Below are positions 53,101 to 61,257 of a stretch of DNA of 64,000 bases, piece after piece. Origin of the DNA: Pollutimonas thiosulfatoxidans. GTDB taxonomy: Bacteria > Pseudomonadota > Gammaproteobacteria > Burkholderiales > Burkholderiaceae_B. The notes below the pieces were generated by a model, which worked only from the letters and a program-made list of their open reading frames with translations, made no database searches and was not told the DNA's origin. Positions within the stretch are counted from its first letter, which is position 1, and every line of letters starts with the position of its first letter. Made by a program: the position numbers and the translations under genes. The stretch lies in NCBI RefSeq assembly GCF_004022565.1, contig NZ_CP022987.1:2480001-2544000 (forward strand). Reading direction: 5' to 3'.

Positions 53101-53124
53101 TGTCTTATACTGAGACCATAGACA
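53101..53124 (+). promoter_or_regulatory. Promoter/operator of the toxin-antitoxin pair
   Basis: TGTCT...AGACA inverted repeat (53101-53105 and 53120-53124) around a -10-like TATACT (53106-53111). SD AAGGAG follows and the antitoxin ATG is at 53138. Autoregulation at such a site is usual for type II modules. Confidence 0.45.
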
Positions 53125-53137
53125 AGGAGCTTTAGCC

Positions 53138-53332
53138 ATGAGCATTGCCCTCTCTCCGATCGTTTCGGAATTCAACACCGAAGAACAAGCGGCCAGCCAC
53201 GATCGCTGGCTGCGCGCGAAGGTCCAAGCCAGCCTGGCCGATCCACGTCCCAGCATTCCACATGACCAGGTCATGGCGCGTATGGACGCCATTATTGAGA
53301 AGGCGCAGAAAGAGACGCCAAACCACGAATAA
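53138..53332 (+). CDS. Antitoxin of a ParE-type module
   Basis: 64 aa. MSIALSPIVSEFNTEEQAAS, HDRWLRAKVQASLADPRPSI and HDQVMARMDAIIEKAQ match the antitoxins that accompany ParE/RelE toxins in Proteobacteria (StbD/ParD-like, short). SD AAGGAG. It precedes the toxin by 45 bp, unlike the usual overlap. Confidence 0.8.
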   Translation: MSIALSPIVSEFNTEEQAASHDRWLRAKVQASLADPRPSIPHDQVMARMDAIIEKAQKETPNHE

Positions 53333-53377
53333 AACGTATCCACCATCAGGACCGGCTCACATCTACGTGGCTGAGGC

Positions 53378-53653
53378 GTGCTTAAAATCTCCTGGCGTTC
53401 TACCGCCTTCGATGACTTGGCCGAGATCATCACCTACATTGCCGACCGCAACCTGCAAGCAGCAAGAGATCTCAAAAGCCGTATACAAGCCTCCATACTA
53501 CAAATAGCCGTGTATCCATACCTAGGCCGACCCGGACGCCTCTCAGGCACCCGCGAGATCGTGGTGCACCCCAACTACATAGTCATTTACAGAATCACGC
53601 CTACCGATATCGAGGTCATCAGCGTCCTACACGCCAGACGGGAATACCCCTAA
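53378..53653 (+). CDS. RelE/ParE family toxin
   Basis: 91 aa from GTG 53378 (an in-frame stop at 53372-53374 excludes a longer start). ISWRSTAFDDLAEIITYIAD, LGRPGRLSGTREIVVHPNY, IVIYRI, ISVLHARREYP: the ParE fold with the conserved C-terminal HARREYP. Acts on gyrase (ParE) or the ribosome (RelE); sequence favours the ParE branch. The module is bracketed by repeats B2 and A2. Confidence 0.88.
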   Translation: MLKISWRSTAFDDLAEIITYIADRNLQAARDLKSRIQASILQIAVYPYLGRPGRLSGTREIVVHPNYIVIYRITPTDIEVISVLHARREYP

Positions 53654-53714
53654 ACCGGCCACGAACGCCGCCCGGCACTTCATTCACAAAGCCAGAGTGC
53701 CGATCAAGCGGCCA

Positions 53715-53938
53715 GGCCTGGGGTGGGTGGGGCTGGCTGGGCGGCTTTAGGGCACGCCTTGTGGCAGTGTCGCGGCGGGGAGGCAAGCCTGCGGCTGACC
53801 GAGCAACGCGCTTGTCGGGGCACTGCCCCGACGTTGCGAGTTCCGCAGGCGCCCCGCCGTGGCGCTGACGCAAGGTTTGCCCCGGCGCAAGCCGGGGTCG
53901 TGACCGTCGAGCCCAGCCAGCCCCACCCACCTCGGGCC
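53715..53938 (-). repeat. Structured GC-rich repeat element A2
   Basis: 224 bp, inverted copy of A1. Arms and core agree almost throughout. The apical hairpin is GTCGGGGC/GCCCCGAC (53814-53832) instead of GTTCGGGC/GCCCGAAC in A1, again a compensated change. The flank GGCCGGGTTTAGAA occurs twice at its right side (53935-53948 and about 53972-53985), the second followed by CGAAG as in A1. It begins 61 bp after the toxin gene, in opposite orientation to it. Confidence 0.85.
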
Positions 53939-54070
53939 GGGTTTAGAAAAACAACAGTGAAACGCCACCCCAGGCCGGGTTTAGAACGAAGTCAGCCAAT
54001 CACCGTCCATACCCAACAGGCACGTGGCCAGATCCCCACAAAGCCATCAGAATCCGCGATAATCCCTTAA

Positions 54071-54964
54071 ATGATCTGGAACTTCGTAAAAATGCACGGC
54101 GCCGGCAATGACTTCGTCGTCCTCGACGGCGTCCGTCAGTCCCTGCACGTTACCCCCGAGCGCGCCCGCGCCCTCGCCGACCGGCACTTCGGTGTCGGCG
54201 CAGACCAGATACTGCTCGTCGAAAACCCCTCCCACCCCGAAGCCGACTTCCGTTACCGCATCTTCAACGCCGACGGCAGCGAAGTCGAGCATTGCGGCAA
54301 CGGGGCGCGCTGCTTCGTCAAATTCGTCCACGAACAAGGCCTGTCGCACCGTAACCCCTTGCGCGCAGAAATCAGCACCGGCCTGCTTACCCTGGACAGC
54401 ACCCCTGACGGCAACGTCTCCGTCGACATGGGTCCTACCCACTTCGACCCCAAAGACGTGCACTTCGACACCGACGGCCTGGAATCCACGACCCAGGGCA
54501 CAGATACCCTATGGCTGCTGCCCATTCCCGGACACGGCAACATCGCGCTGTCTCTGGTGGCCGTCTCCAACCCCCACGCCGTCCAGATCGTCGACGACAT
54601 CGATACCGCGCCCGTGGCGCAGATCGGCCCCATCATCGAATCGCACCCGCGCTTCAAGCAGCGCGTCAACGCCGGCTTCATGCAGATTAGCGACCGCCAC
54701 ACCATACAATTGCGCGTCTTCGAGCGCGGCGTGGGCGAAACGCTGGCTTGCGGCACCGGCGCTTGCGCTGCAGCCGTCGCCGGCATTCGCCGCGGCCTGC
54801 TCGACAGCCCTGTGCTGGTGCATACCCGCGGCGGTCCGCTGGGCATCGCCTGGGACGGCCAGCGTGTCATCATGAGCGGGCCGGCAGTCACCGTGTTTGC
54901 CGGACAGATCGACATCGACGCACTTACAGAACAGCTCACTACCAAGGACCCCCTGACGCCATGA
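54071..54964 (+). CDS. dapF: Diaminopimelate epimerase
   Basis: 297 aa. KMHGAGNDFVVLDG start, and both catalytic cysteines in HCGNGARCF and ACGTGACAAA are present. Converts LL- to meso-diaminopimelate for lysine and peptidoglycan. It overlaps the DUF484 gene by 4 bp. Confidence 0.96.
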   Translation: MIWNFVKMHGAGNDFVVLDGVRQSLHVTPERARALADRHFGVGADQILLVENPSHPEADFRYRIFNADGSEVEHCGNGARCFVKFVHEQGLSHRNPLRAEISTGLLTLDSTPDGNVSVDMGPTHFDPKDVHFDTDGLESTTQGTDTLWLLPIPGHGNIALSLVAVSNPHAVQIVDDIDTAPVAQIGPIIESHPRFKQRVNAGFMQISDRHTIQLRVFERGVGETLACGTGACAAAVAGIRRGLLDSPVLVHTRGGPLGIAWDGQRVIMSGPAVTVFAGQIDIDALTEQLTTKDPLTP

Positions 54965-55647
54965 ATACAGATAGCCTCTCCGCCGAAGACGTTGCCCAGT
55001 TCCTGCAGGACAACCCCTCGTTCTTCCAGGATCATGCCGACGTATTCTCGAATTTGCGCGTCCCGCATCCCAACGAAACCCGAGCCATTTCGCTGGGCGA
55101 GCGCCAAATCATGACGCTGCGCGCCCGCACCAAAGACCTGGAATGGAAGCTCTCCGGCCTGGTGCACAATGCCAGCGGCAACGAGCGCATCAGTAAAACG
55201 CTAACCGGCTGGTGTTGTCGCATGTTGGCCGAACACGACTCCAGCCAGATTCCGGCGCACATCGTACGCAGCCTTGGCGATCTGTTCGACCTGCCCACCA
55301 TCGCCCTGCGCGTATGGGATTTGCCCAAACTGGTCGACAGCGAGTTCAACGAAGATGTCAGCGATGCCATCCGGGCGTATGCGCGCGAACTCACTACGCC
55401 TTACTGCGGCCCGCTTGCCGACCAGGAAGCTGCCAGTTGGCTGGGCACGCCCCCGGCATCGTTGGCCCTTATTGCGCTGCGCCCGCAAGGCAGCAGCGAG
55501 CCCATAGGCCTGCTCGTGCTGGGGTCGGACGACCCTGACCGCTTCACCGCCGACATGGGAACCGCCTTTCTGGACACCATCAATCAGTTGGCCAGTGCCA
55601 GTCTGTTGCGCCTGCGCGCCACAGGCGACCAAGACGACTACGCGTAG
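54961..55647 (+). CDS. DUF484 family protein
   Basis: 228 aa from ATG 54961. EDVAQFLQDNPSFFQDHADV and the GAF-like C-terminal half are typical of DUF484, which almost always lies between dapF and xerC. Function unknown; GAF-like folds suggest ligand sensing. Confidence 0.9.
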   Translation: MNTDSLSAEDVAQFLQDNPSFFQDHADVFSNLRVPHPNETRAISLGERQIMTLRARTKDLEWKLSGLVHNASGNERISKTLTGWCCRMLAEHDSSQIPAHIVRSLGDLFDLPTIALRVWDLPKLVDSEFNEDVSDAIRAYARELTTPYCGPLADQEAASWLGTPPASLALIALRPQGSSEPIGLLVLGSDDPDRFTADMGTAFLDTINQLASASLLRLRATGDQDDYA

Positions 55648-55656
55648 CCAGCCGCC

Positions 55657-56607
55657 ATGCATGCGCTGCCCGAACCGATGGAGCAATGGCTGGGCCATCT
55701 GGAGGCCAACCGACGCTACTCGCCGCACACACTGGCGGGCTACCGGCAGGATCTGCAGCACCTCGTCCAATGCCATGATCAGGCATCGCTGGCCGACTAC
55801 ACCGAAAGCCATATCCGACACGCCATCGGACGTCTGCATGCCCAGGGCTTGAAGCCACGCAGCCTGGCCCGAGCTCTGGCGGCCTGGCGCGGATTCTTCC
55901 AGTGGTGGGCACCGGCAGCGGGCATGGACGCCAACCCCGTGGCGGGCGTGCGGGCACCCAAGGCGCCGCGCAGCCTGCCCAAGGCCTTGTCGGTGGAACA
56001 AGCGCAGGTGCTGCTGGATCAACCGGGGTTGCCTACCGCCACCAGCACTGTCGACCTGCGCGATCAGGCCATGTTCGAAGTGCTTTATTCCAGCGGGCTG
56101 CGTCTGGCAGAGCTGATCAGCCTCGATTGGCGCTACACGCGTCACGACGGCTACGAATCGCAAAGCTGGATCCAGCTTAAAGAGCAGGAAGCCACCGTGC
56201 GGGGCAAGGGCAACAAGACGCGCAGCGTGCCGCTAGGCGGCAAAGCCATCGCAGCCATCGAGCGGTGGTTGGCCGTACGGCACGAGTTGCTGAATGCCCA
56301 GCCCGATACAGACGCCAGTGCGGCATTGTTCGTCGGGACGCGAGGCAAACGGATTTCGCCTCGGGTGGTGCAATTGCAATTGAACAAGCTGGCGCTAAAG
56401 GTCGGCCTGCCGGTCCACGTGCACCCGCACAGCCTGCGCCATAGTTTTGCCAGCCACATGCTGCAGTCGGCGCAAGATTTGCGCGCGGTGCAAGAGCTGC
56501 TGGGCCACGCCAATATTTCGACTACGCAGATCTATACGCGGCTGGATTTCCAGCATCTTGCGCAGGCCTACGACCAGGCGCATCCGCGCGCCGGCCGAAA
56601 AAGCTGA
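55657..56607 (+). CDS. xerC: Tyrosine recombinase XerC
   Basis: 316 aa. N-terminal SAM-like DNA-binding domain (about 10-95); catalytic domain with R in SSGLRLAELISL, K in GKGNKTRSVPL, HSLRHSFASHML, LLGHANISTTQIYTRL with the nucleophilic Y. Resolves chromosome dimers at dif with XerD. Position after dapF-DUF484 is the housekeeping context, so it is not a mobile integrase. Confidence 0.94.
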   Translation: MHALPEPMEQWLGHLEANRRYSPHTLAGYRQDLQHLVQCHDQASLADYTESHIRHAIGRLHAQGLKPRSLARALAAWRGFFQWWAPAAGMDANPVAGVRAPKAPRSLPKALSVEQAQVLLDQPGLPTATSTVDLRDQAMFEVLYSSGLRLAELISLDWRYTRHDGYESQSWIQLKEQEATVRGKGNKTRSVPLGGKAIAAIERWLAVRHELLNAQPDTDASAALFVGTRGKRISPRVVQLQLNKLALKVGLPVHVHPHSLRHSFASHMLQSAQDLRAVQELLGHANISTTQIYTRLDFQHLAQAYDQAHPRAGRKS

Positions 56608-57633
56608 TCACTGCCCCAGCACGTAAACCAGTCGTCCGGCGTTCCAGCTGAACATGCCCAGGTAATTGCCTGCAGGCTCATCCGCCTTGCCCAAGGCATC
56701 CGAATACAAGGTGCCGCCAACTTTAGAGCCGGTCTCTCGGGCGATCTGCTGCGCCAGCTTGGGGTTCGTACTGCGTTCGACGAACACACCCGCGACCTTC
56801 TGCTTACGGGCTTGGTCGATGATGGCCGCGAGCTCTTGCGCGGAAGGTTCGGCCTCGTTGGAAACGCCGGCAATCGAAATAAACCGTATGCCGTAAGCTT
56901 GCTGGAAATAACCAAAGGCATCATGTGAAGTAATGACCGTGCGCTTCTCTTCCGGCACAGCGGCAAGCGCTTGCTTCACCTCGGCATCCAGCTTCTTCAT
57001 CTTCTCGATATAGTTGGTGGCGCGTTGTCTGAAGTAAGCCGAGTCGGCCGGCTGCACATGTGCCAGAGCCTGGGCAATGTTCCGGGCATAGATCATGCCG
57101 TTGGACAGGTCCTGCCATGCATGGGGATCGACGCTGCCGACGGAGTGGTCATCATGATCGTGCTCATGATCGTGTCCGGCTTGGCCATGAGCCGGACGCG
57201 ATTCCTTGCGGCCAGCATCCAGGACTTCGCCCTGCTGCAGGTGTCGCACCTGGACGCCCCGCGAGGCCTCCATCTGCGTACCGGCAAAACCCGACGATTC
57301 AACGAGCCTGGGTATCCAGGCTTCGAAACCCAAGCCATTGCTGACCAGCAGCTGAGCTCGGGTCAGCGCCTGCACATCCTCGGGCGTGGGTTCGTACGAA
57401 TGGGGATCTGCGTTGCGTCCCACCAGGGTCGTGACCTGCACCCGGTCGGCCCCGATCTCGCGCACCATGTCACCAAGTATGGAAAAACTGGCGACCACAT
57501 TCACGACCGCGGTGGCGCTGCGCGGTGCTGCCGCAAAACCAGGAGCGGTTAAGGTGCACAGCGCCGTGACGGCCAGAAGAACAAACCGGCGGCGTAACAA
57601 GGGCACGACTCGGGCGATAGGTGGGCTGGACAT
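56608..57633 (-). CDS. znuA: Zinc/metal ABC transporter substrate-binding protein
   Basis: 341 aa from ATG 57633, with GGAG about 10 bp upstream. Signal peptide about 1-35. Cluster A-I fold with metal ligands H in NADPHSYEPTPED, H in VDPHAWQDL, H in ITSHDAFGYF. The His/Asp-rich loop GHDHEHDHDDH favours zinc. Neighbour genes znuB, znuC and zur plus a Zur box support ZnuA over a manganese receptor. Its 5' end overlaps the elongated znuB reading frame. Confidence 0.9.
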   Translation of the reverse strand: MSSPPIARVVPLLRRRFVLLAVTALCTLTAPGFAAAPRSATAVVNVVASFSILGDMVREIGADRVQVTTLVGRNADPHSYEPTPEDVQALTRAQLLVSNGLGFEAWIPRLVESSGFAGTQMEASRGVQVRHLQQGEVLDAGRKESRPAHGQAGHDHEHDHDDHSVGSVDPHAWQDLSNGMIYARNIAQALAHVQPADSAYFRQRATNYIEKMKKLDAEVKQALAAVPEEKRTVITSHDAFGYFQQAYGIRFISIAGVSNEAEPSAQELAAIIDQARKQKVAGVFVERSTNPKLAQQIARETGSKVGGTLYSDALGKADEPAGNYLGMFSWNAGRLVYVLGQ

Positions 57634-58531
57634 TAAATATGCTCCGAAATACGGGATAGCCGTTGGCGGCGGGCACGAGACTGTCGCGCTGCCTGCAACA
57701 GGCCTCCTTGCGGCCCAGGAATATCGACAGAAAGTACAAACATCCTGCCGAAAGAATGATTGCCGGTGAAGCGGGTACATTGGCGTAATACGAAAAAAGC
57801 AAACCAGCATAAGACGACAAACTGCCTATGGCGGCGGCCAGCACCATCTGTCGTCCGGCCGTGCCTACCCAAAATCGCGCTGCGGCGGCCGGCAACATCA
57901 TGATGCCCACGACCATCAAGGTTCCCAATACCTGGAAACCCGCTACCAGGGTCAATACCAGCAATACCAGAAACGCCATGTGGATATACGGCCCGGCGGC
58001 GCCCTGACTGCGCAGGAACAGGGGATCCAGACACTCCAGTATCAAGGGTCGGAAGATCAAGGCCAGCACCAGCAGCGTCACGCTGGACGCTGCGGTAACC
58101 AACAGCAGGGCAGCATCGTCCAGACCCAGCACGGTGCCGAACAACACATGGATCAGATCCATATTCGAGCCACGCAGCGACACCAGCAGCACGCCCAGGC
58201 CCAAGGACACCAGGTAGAAGGCGGCAAAGCTTGCGTCTTCACGTTGCGGGGTGAGGCGAGCAACGGCGCCAGCCAGCATGGCCACGATCAGGCCGGTAAT
58301 CATGCCGCCTAGCGTCATGGCGGTCAAGGACAGGCCGGCGGTCAGGAAACCTACCGCGACACCGGGCAAAATGGCGTGTGCCATCGCATCGCCCATCAGG
58401 CTCATGCGCCTTAGTATCAGGAACACGCCCATGGGGCCTGCGGCAAAAGCCAAGGCAAAGGACCCCGCCAGGGCGCGGCGCATGAAGCCGTAGTCGATAA
58501 AGGGGCCTAGCAGCCACTCCAGTATCCACAT
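57470..58531 (-). CDS. znuB: Zinc ABC transporter permease, 3' end probably frameshifted
   Basis: 353 aa from ATG 58531, which shares its A with the znuC stop. ABC-3 type permease with about eight membrane helices, GDAMAHAILPGVAVGFL near the start. After YFLSIFLG the frame enters a Pro/Arg-rich tail (about 60 residues) that overlaps the first 164 bp of znuA. The neighbouring frame instead continues GPQGGLLQAARQSRARRQRL and stops at 57633, exactly before znuA. A one-base loss at about 57712-57716 in a GC run explains this. Confidence 0.85.
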   Translation of the reverse strand: MWILEWLLGPFIDYGFMRRALAGSFALAFAAGPMGVFLILRRMSLMGDAMAHAILPGVAVGFLTAGLSLTAMTLGGMITGLIVAMLAGAVARLTPQREDASFAAFYLVSLGLGVLLVSLRGSNMDLIHVLFGTVLGLDDAALLLVTAASSVTLLVLALIFRPLILECLDPLFLRSQGAAGPYIHMAFLVLLVLTLVAGFQVLGTLMVVGIMMLPAAAARFWVGTAGRQMVLAAAIGSLSSYAGLLFSYYANVPASPAIILSAGCLYFLSIFLGRKEACCRQRDSLVPAANGYPVFRSIFNVQPTYRPSRALVTPPVCSSGRHGAVHLNRSWFCGSTAQRHRGRECGRQFFHTW

Positions 58532-59247
58532 TACAGGTAGTCTCCTGCGCATAGGTGACGGGCCAGGTGCAGATTCTCATTCGTCAGCACCTGCTCGGTC
58601 GGTCCCCAGGCAACCGCCTGCCCCGCCATCAGCAAGGTTTGCGGAAAGTGGCTGCGGACCATATCCAGGTCGTGCAGGACGGCGATGACCGTACGGCCCT
58701 CGCCATGCCAGTTCTCCAGCAAAGCCATCAGCTCTTCAGTGGTATGCCGGTCTACTGCGGCAAAGGGTTCGTCCAACAACAAGGTACTGGCATCGTGCAA
58801 CATCAGTCGTGCGAACAAGGCCCGCTGCAACTGGCCGCCAGATAGCGTGCCGATAATGCGCGGCCCGAAATCGGCCAGGCCGACGCGCGCAAGGGCCGCG
58901 TGCACCCTGTCGTGCTCTGCATCGCCGTAGCCCTTCCAGGCGCCCGTCCGCTTCCAGGCACCCATGGCCACCAGGTCGTAGGTCGTGACCGGGAAACTGC
59001 GGTCCAACTCACCCAGTTGCGGCAGGCAGGCCATCTGCTCTGACGCTTCGCGGCCAAGGCGGATCCGGCCCCGCACGGGGCTGACCAAACCCATGATTCC
59101 CTTGATCAAGGTCGACTTGCCGGCACCATTAGGTCCGACGATAGCAGTCAGCGAGCCACGCTCGAAGGAGCCCGTGACGTCGCGTACAGCGACACGGTCG
59201 CGCCATCCCAGGCATACCTGATCCAACTCTATGACAGCGTTGCTCAT
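58531..59247 (-). CDS. znuC: Zinc ABC transporter ATPase
   Basis: 238 aa. Walker A GPNGAGKSTLIKG, signature LSGGQLQRAL, Walker B TLLLDEPFAAVD, H-loop VLHDLDMV. Energises zinc uptake with ZnuB and ZnuA. Downstream of a possible 48-aa membrane protein and of the Zur box at 59449-59462. Confidence 0.92.
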   Translation of the reverse strand: MSNAVIELDQVCLGWRDRVAVRDVTGSFERGSLTAIVGPNGAGKSTLIKGIMGLVSPVRGRIRLGREASEQMACLPQLGELDRSFPVTTYDLVAMGAWKRTGAWKGYGDAEHDRVHAALARVGLADFGPRIIGTLSGGQLQRALFARLMLHDASTLLLDEPFAAVDRHTTEELMALLENWHGEGRTVIAVLHDLDMVRSHFPQTLLMAGQAVAWGPTEQVLTNENLHLARHLCAGDYL

Positions 59248-59263
59248 TGTTTGTCCTTGGGCA

Positions 59264-59410
59264 TCATTGCATCGCCCAGGCTGTCAGCAGCCACAGAAAA
59301 ACGACCGCGAGCATGACGCAGGCTACGCGCCGGCCGCTGGAAGCCAGCAGCGCAGAGCCACGATAGCGTCGGGAAGGCTCAGAAGCGGCAGAAGGCGAAG
59401 AGTCGTGCAT
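59264..59410 (-). CDS. Possible small membrane protein at the head of the znu operon
   Basis: 48 aa: polar Ser/Arg-rich start (MHDSSPSAASEPSRRYRGSA) and one hydrophobic helix (VACVMLAVVFLWLLTAW). It ends 16 bp before znuC and starts 39 bp after the Zur box. The ribosome site is weak. Function unknown; a role in the zinc operon is only suggested by position. Confidence 0.4.
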   Translation of the reverse strand: MHDSSPSAASEPSRRYRGSALLASSGRRVACVMLAVVFLWLLTAWAMQ

Positions 59411-59448
59411 AAGAACGGTAATAGCGCTACAGGCTGGAACGCAAAGGT

Positions 59449-59462
59449 TATGTTATAACATA
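59449..59462. promoter_or_regulatory. Zur box between zur and the znu operon
   Basis: TATGTTATAACATA is a perfect palindrome with the TGTTATAACA core of proteobacterial Zur operators. It ends 3 bp before the zur start codon and lies 39 bp upstream of the divergent small gene and znuCBA. It could repress both directions when zinc is plentiful. Confidence 0.8.
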
Positions 59463-59465
59463 GCT

Positions 59466-59939
59466 ATGTCCACCCCCACTCTGCACCGTTCCCGGCCGGC
59501 CATTGCGGCGACCCTGCGCACCGCGGATGCGCTTTGCGCTGAACGCGGCAAGCGGCTGACGCCCATACGACGCAAGGTGCTGGAGATCCTCCTCATTCAG
59601 CACCGTAGCGTCAAGGCCTACGAATTGCTGGACTTGATACGCGCAGAGCAGCCCGGTGCGGCGCCTCCCACGGTATATAGGGCGCTGGATTTTTTGGTGG
59701 ATGTGGGGCTGGTCCATCGGTTGGACGCCATCAACGCCTGGACTGCCTGCATGGACGCGGGGGGCACGCCCCACGATCTGCTGGTCGTGTGCACAAAGTG
59801 CGGTGCAGTCGCCGAACTAAGCGATCCTGCACTGAACCGCCAACTGGCAGACAAGGTTGCGGACGCCGGCTTTGCTCTTACCGGCCACGAAACCGAACTT
59901 CGGGCACTGTGCGGCCACTGCCGACCACACACATGTTAA
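59466..59939 (+). CDS. zur: Zinc uptake regulator Zur (Fur family)
   Basis: 157 aa. Winged-helix DNA-binding domain (about 20-95: GKRLTPIRRKVLEILL, PPTVYRALDFL). The C-terminal dimerisation domain has CTKCG and LCGHC cysteine pairs for structural zinc. His-rich regulatory sites resemble Zur more than Fur. The Zur box fills the space of a ribosome site, so translation may be leaderless or inefficient. Divergent from znuCBA. Confidence 0.9.
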   Translation: MSTPTLHRSRPAIAATLRTADALCAERGKRLTPIRRKVLEILLIQHRSVKAYELLDLIRAEQPGAAPPTVYRALDFLVDVGLVHRLDAINAWTACMDAGGTPHDLLVVCTKCGAVAELSDPALNRQLADKVADAGFALTGHETELRALCGHCRPHTC

Positions 59940-60081
59940 GCGTATGTTTGCTCTAAAGCGTATGCTGTGATGTAATCTGCCGTTAAGTTTTTTCTGCGCG
60001 GTGCGAATACGTGAATTAGCCGCAAGTTACTGAATCGTCGGTACTTTACTTGTATTCGGGTCGCGCGACACGAGGCATACA

Positions 60082-61179
60082 ATGAAAGCCGCTACTGACA
60101 CCAACAAAATGGTACCGGTAACCATACTTACCGGTTTCCTGGGCGCCGGGAAAACCACCCTGCTCAAGCGCATACTGACCGAGTATCACGGACGGCGAAT
60201 TGCGGTCATTGAAAACGAGTTCGGGCCCGAAAGCATAGACAACGAATTGCTGGTCCAAGAAAGCGACGAAGAAATCGTCGAGCTCAGTAACGGTTGTGTC
60301 TGCTGCACCATACGCGGCGACCTGATGCGCACGCTTAACGAACTGCGCGTCAAGCGCCAGGCGGGCGAGCTGAACTTCGAGCGCGTAATTATCGAAACCA
60401 CCGGCATGGCCAACCCGGGGCCGGTGTGCCAGACGTTCTTCATGGACGACGAAATCGCCGATTACTACCGCCTGGACGCCGTCATTACAGTGGTCGACGC
60501 CAAGCACGGCATGGAAACCCTGGACAATCAGGAAGAATCGCAAAAGCAAATCGGCTTTGCCGACCGCATCCTCATTTCCAAGAAAGATCTGGTCAACGAT
60601 GCCGATTACGATGCCTTGCGGGCACGAATTGTGCGGATCAACCCGCGTGCGACGATCACGGCGGTGCACTTCGGCGAGGCGGACATCAAGTCCCTTTTGG
60701 ATATCAGCGGCTTCAACCTGAATACCATCCTGGACATAGACCCGGCCTTCCTGGCTGATCAGCACCCCGATGCACACGATCACGACCATGGCCACGGTCA
60801 CGGGCATGATCACGAACACGAGCACGAAGGCGAGTGCGGCGCCCACTGCGGGCACGAGCATCACCATCATGCACATCACAACGATGAAATCGGGGCATTC
60901 GTGTTCCGATCGAACAAGGCCTTTGACCCAGAGCGGCTGGAAGAATTTCTGGGCGGTATCGTGCAGGTCTATGGACCCGACCTGCTTCGTTACAAGGGTA
61001 TTTTGTATTTGAAAGGGATCAATCGCCGCATGCTCTTTCAGGGCGTGCACATGATGATGGGCGCGGAGCCCGGCAAGCCTTGGCTATCGGGCGAAAAGCC
61101 TAATACCAAAATGGTCTTCATTGGACGTAAACTTCCCCAGGAAATTTTCACCAGGGGTCTGGAACAATGCTTGGTCTGA
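60082..61179 (+). CDS. CobW/COG0523 GTPase, probable zinc chaperone
   Basis: 365 aa. P-loop TGFLGAGKTTLLKR, metal motif SNGCVCCTIRGD (CxCC), Walker B and base specificity in IETTGMANPGP and SKKDLV. A very His-rich insert (HDHDHGHGHGHDHEHEHEG, about 232-265, plus HEHHHHAHH). The C-terminal CobW_C domain is present. Members close to zur supply zinc to metalloproteins in zinc scarcity. No Zur box was found directly upstream. Confidence 0.88.
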   Translation: MKAATDTNKMVPVTILTGFLGAGKTTLLKRILTEYHGRRIAVIENEFGPESIDNELLVQESDEEIVELSNGCVCCTIRGDLMRTLNELRVKRQAGELNFERVIIETTGMANPGPVCQTFFMDDEIADYYRLDAVITVVDAKHGMETLDNQEESQKQIGFADRILISKKDLVNDADYDALRARIVRINPRATITAVHFGEADIKSLLDISGFNLNTILDIDPAFLADQHPDAHDHDHGHGHGHDHEHEHEGECGAHCGHEHHHHAHHNDEIGAFVFRSNKAFDPERLEEFLGGIVQVYGPDLLRYKGILYLKGINRRMLFQGVHMMMGAEPGKPWLSGEKPNTKMVFIGRKLPQEIFTRGLEQCLV

Positions 61180-61257
61180 TAACGGCCGGCGGGGCGTAAA
61201 ACAGGCAACACCGCAACGCTGGTTCGTAGCACCAACACTACAAAAAGAGGATACATC

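Noticed and set aside
55657..56607. XerC-type recombinase as integrase of a mobile island
   Set aside because: It is in the housekeeping dapF-DUF484-xerC order, far from the direct repeats at 8719 and 17470.
59940..60081. Second Zur box before the CobW gene
   Set aside because: Searched both strands for a TGTTATAACA-like palindrome; none is convincing.
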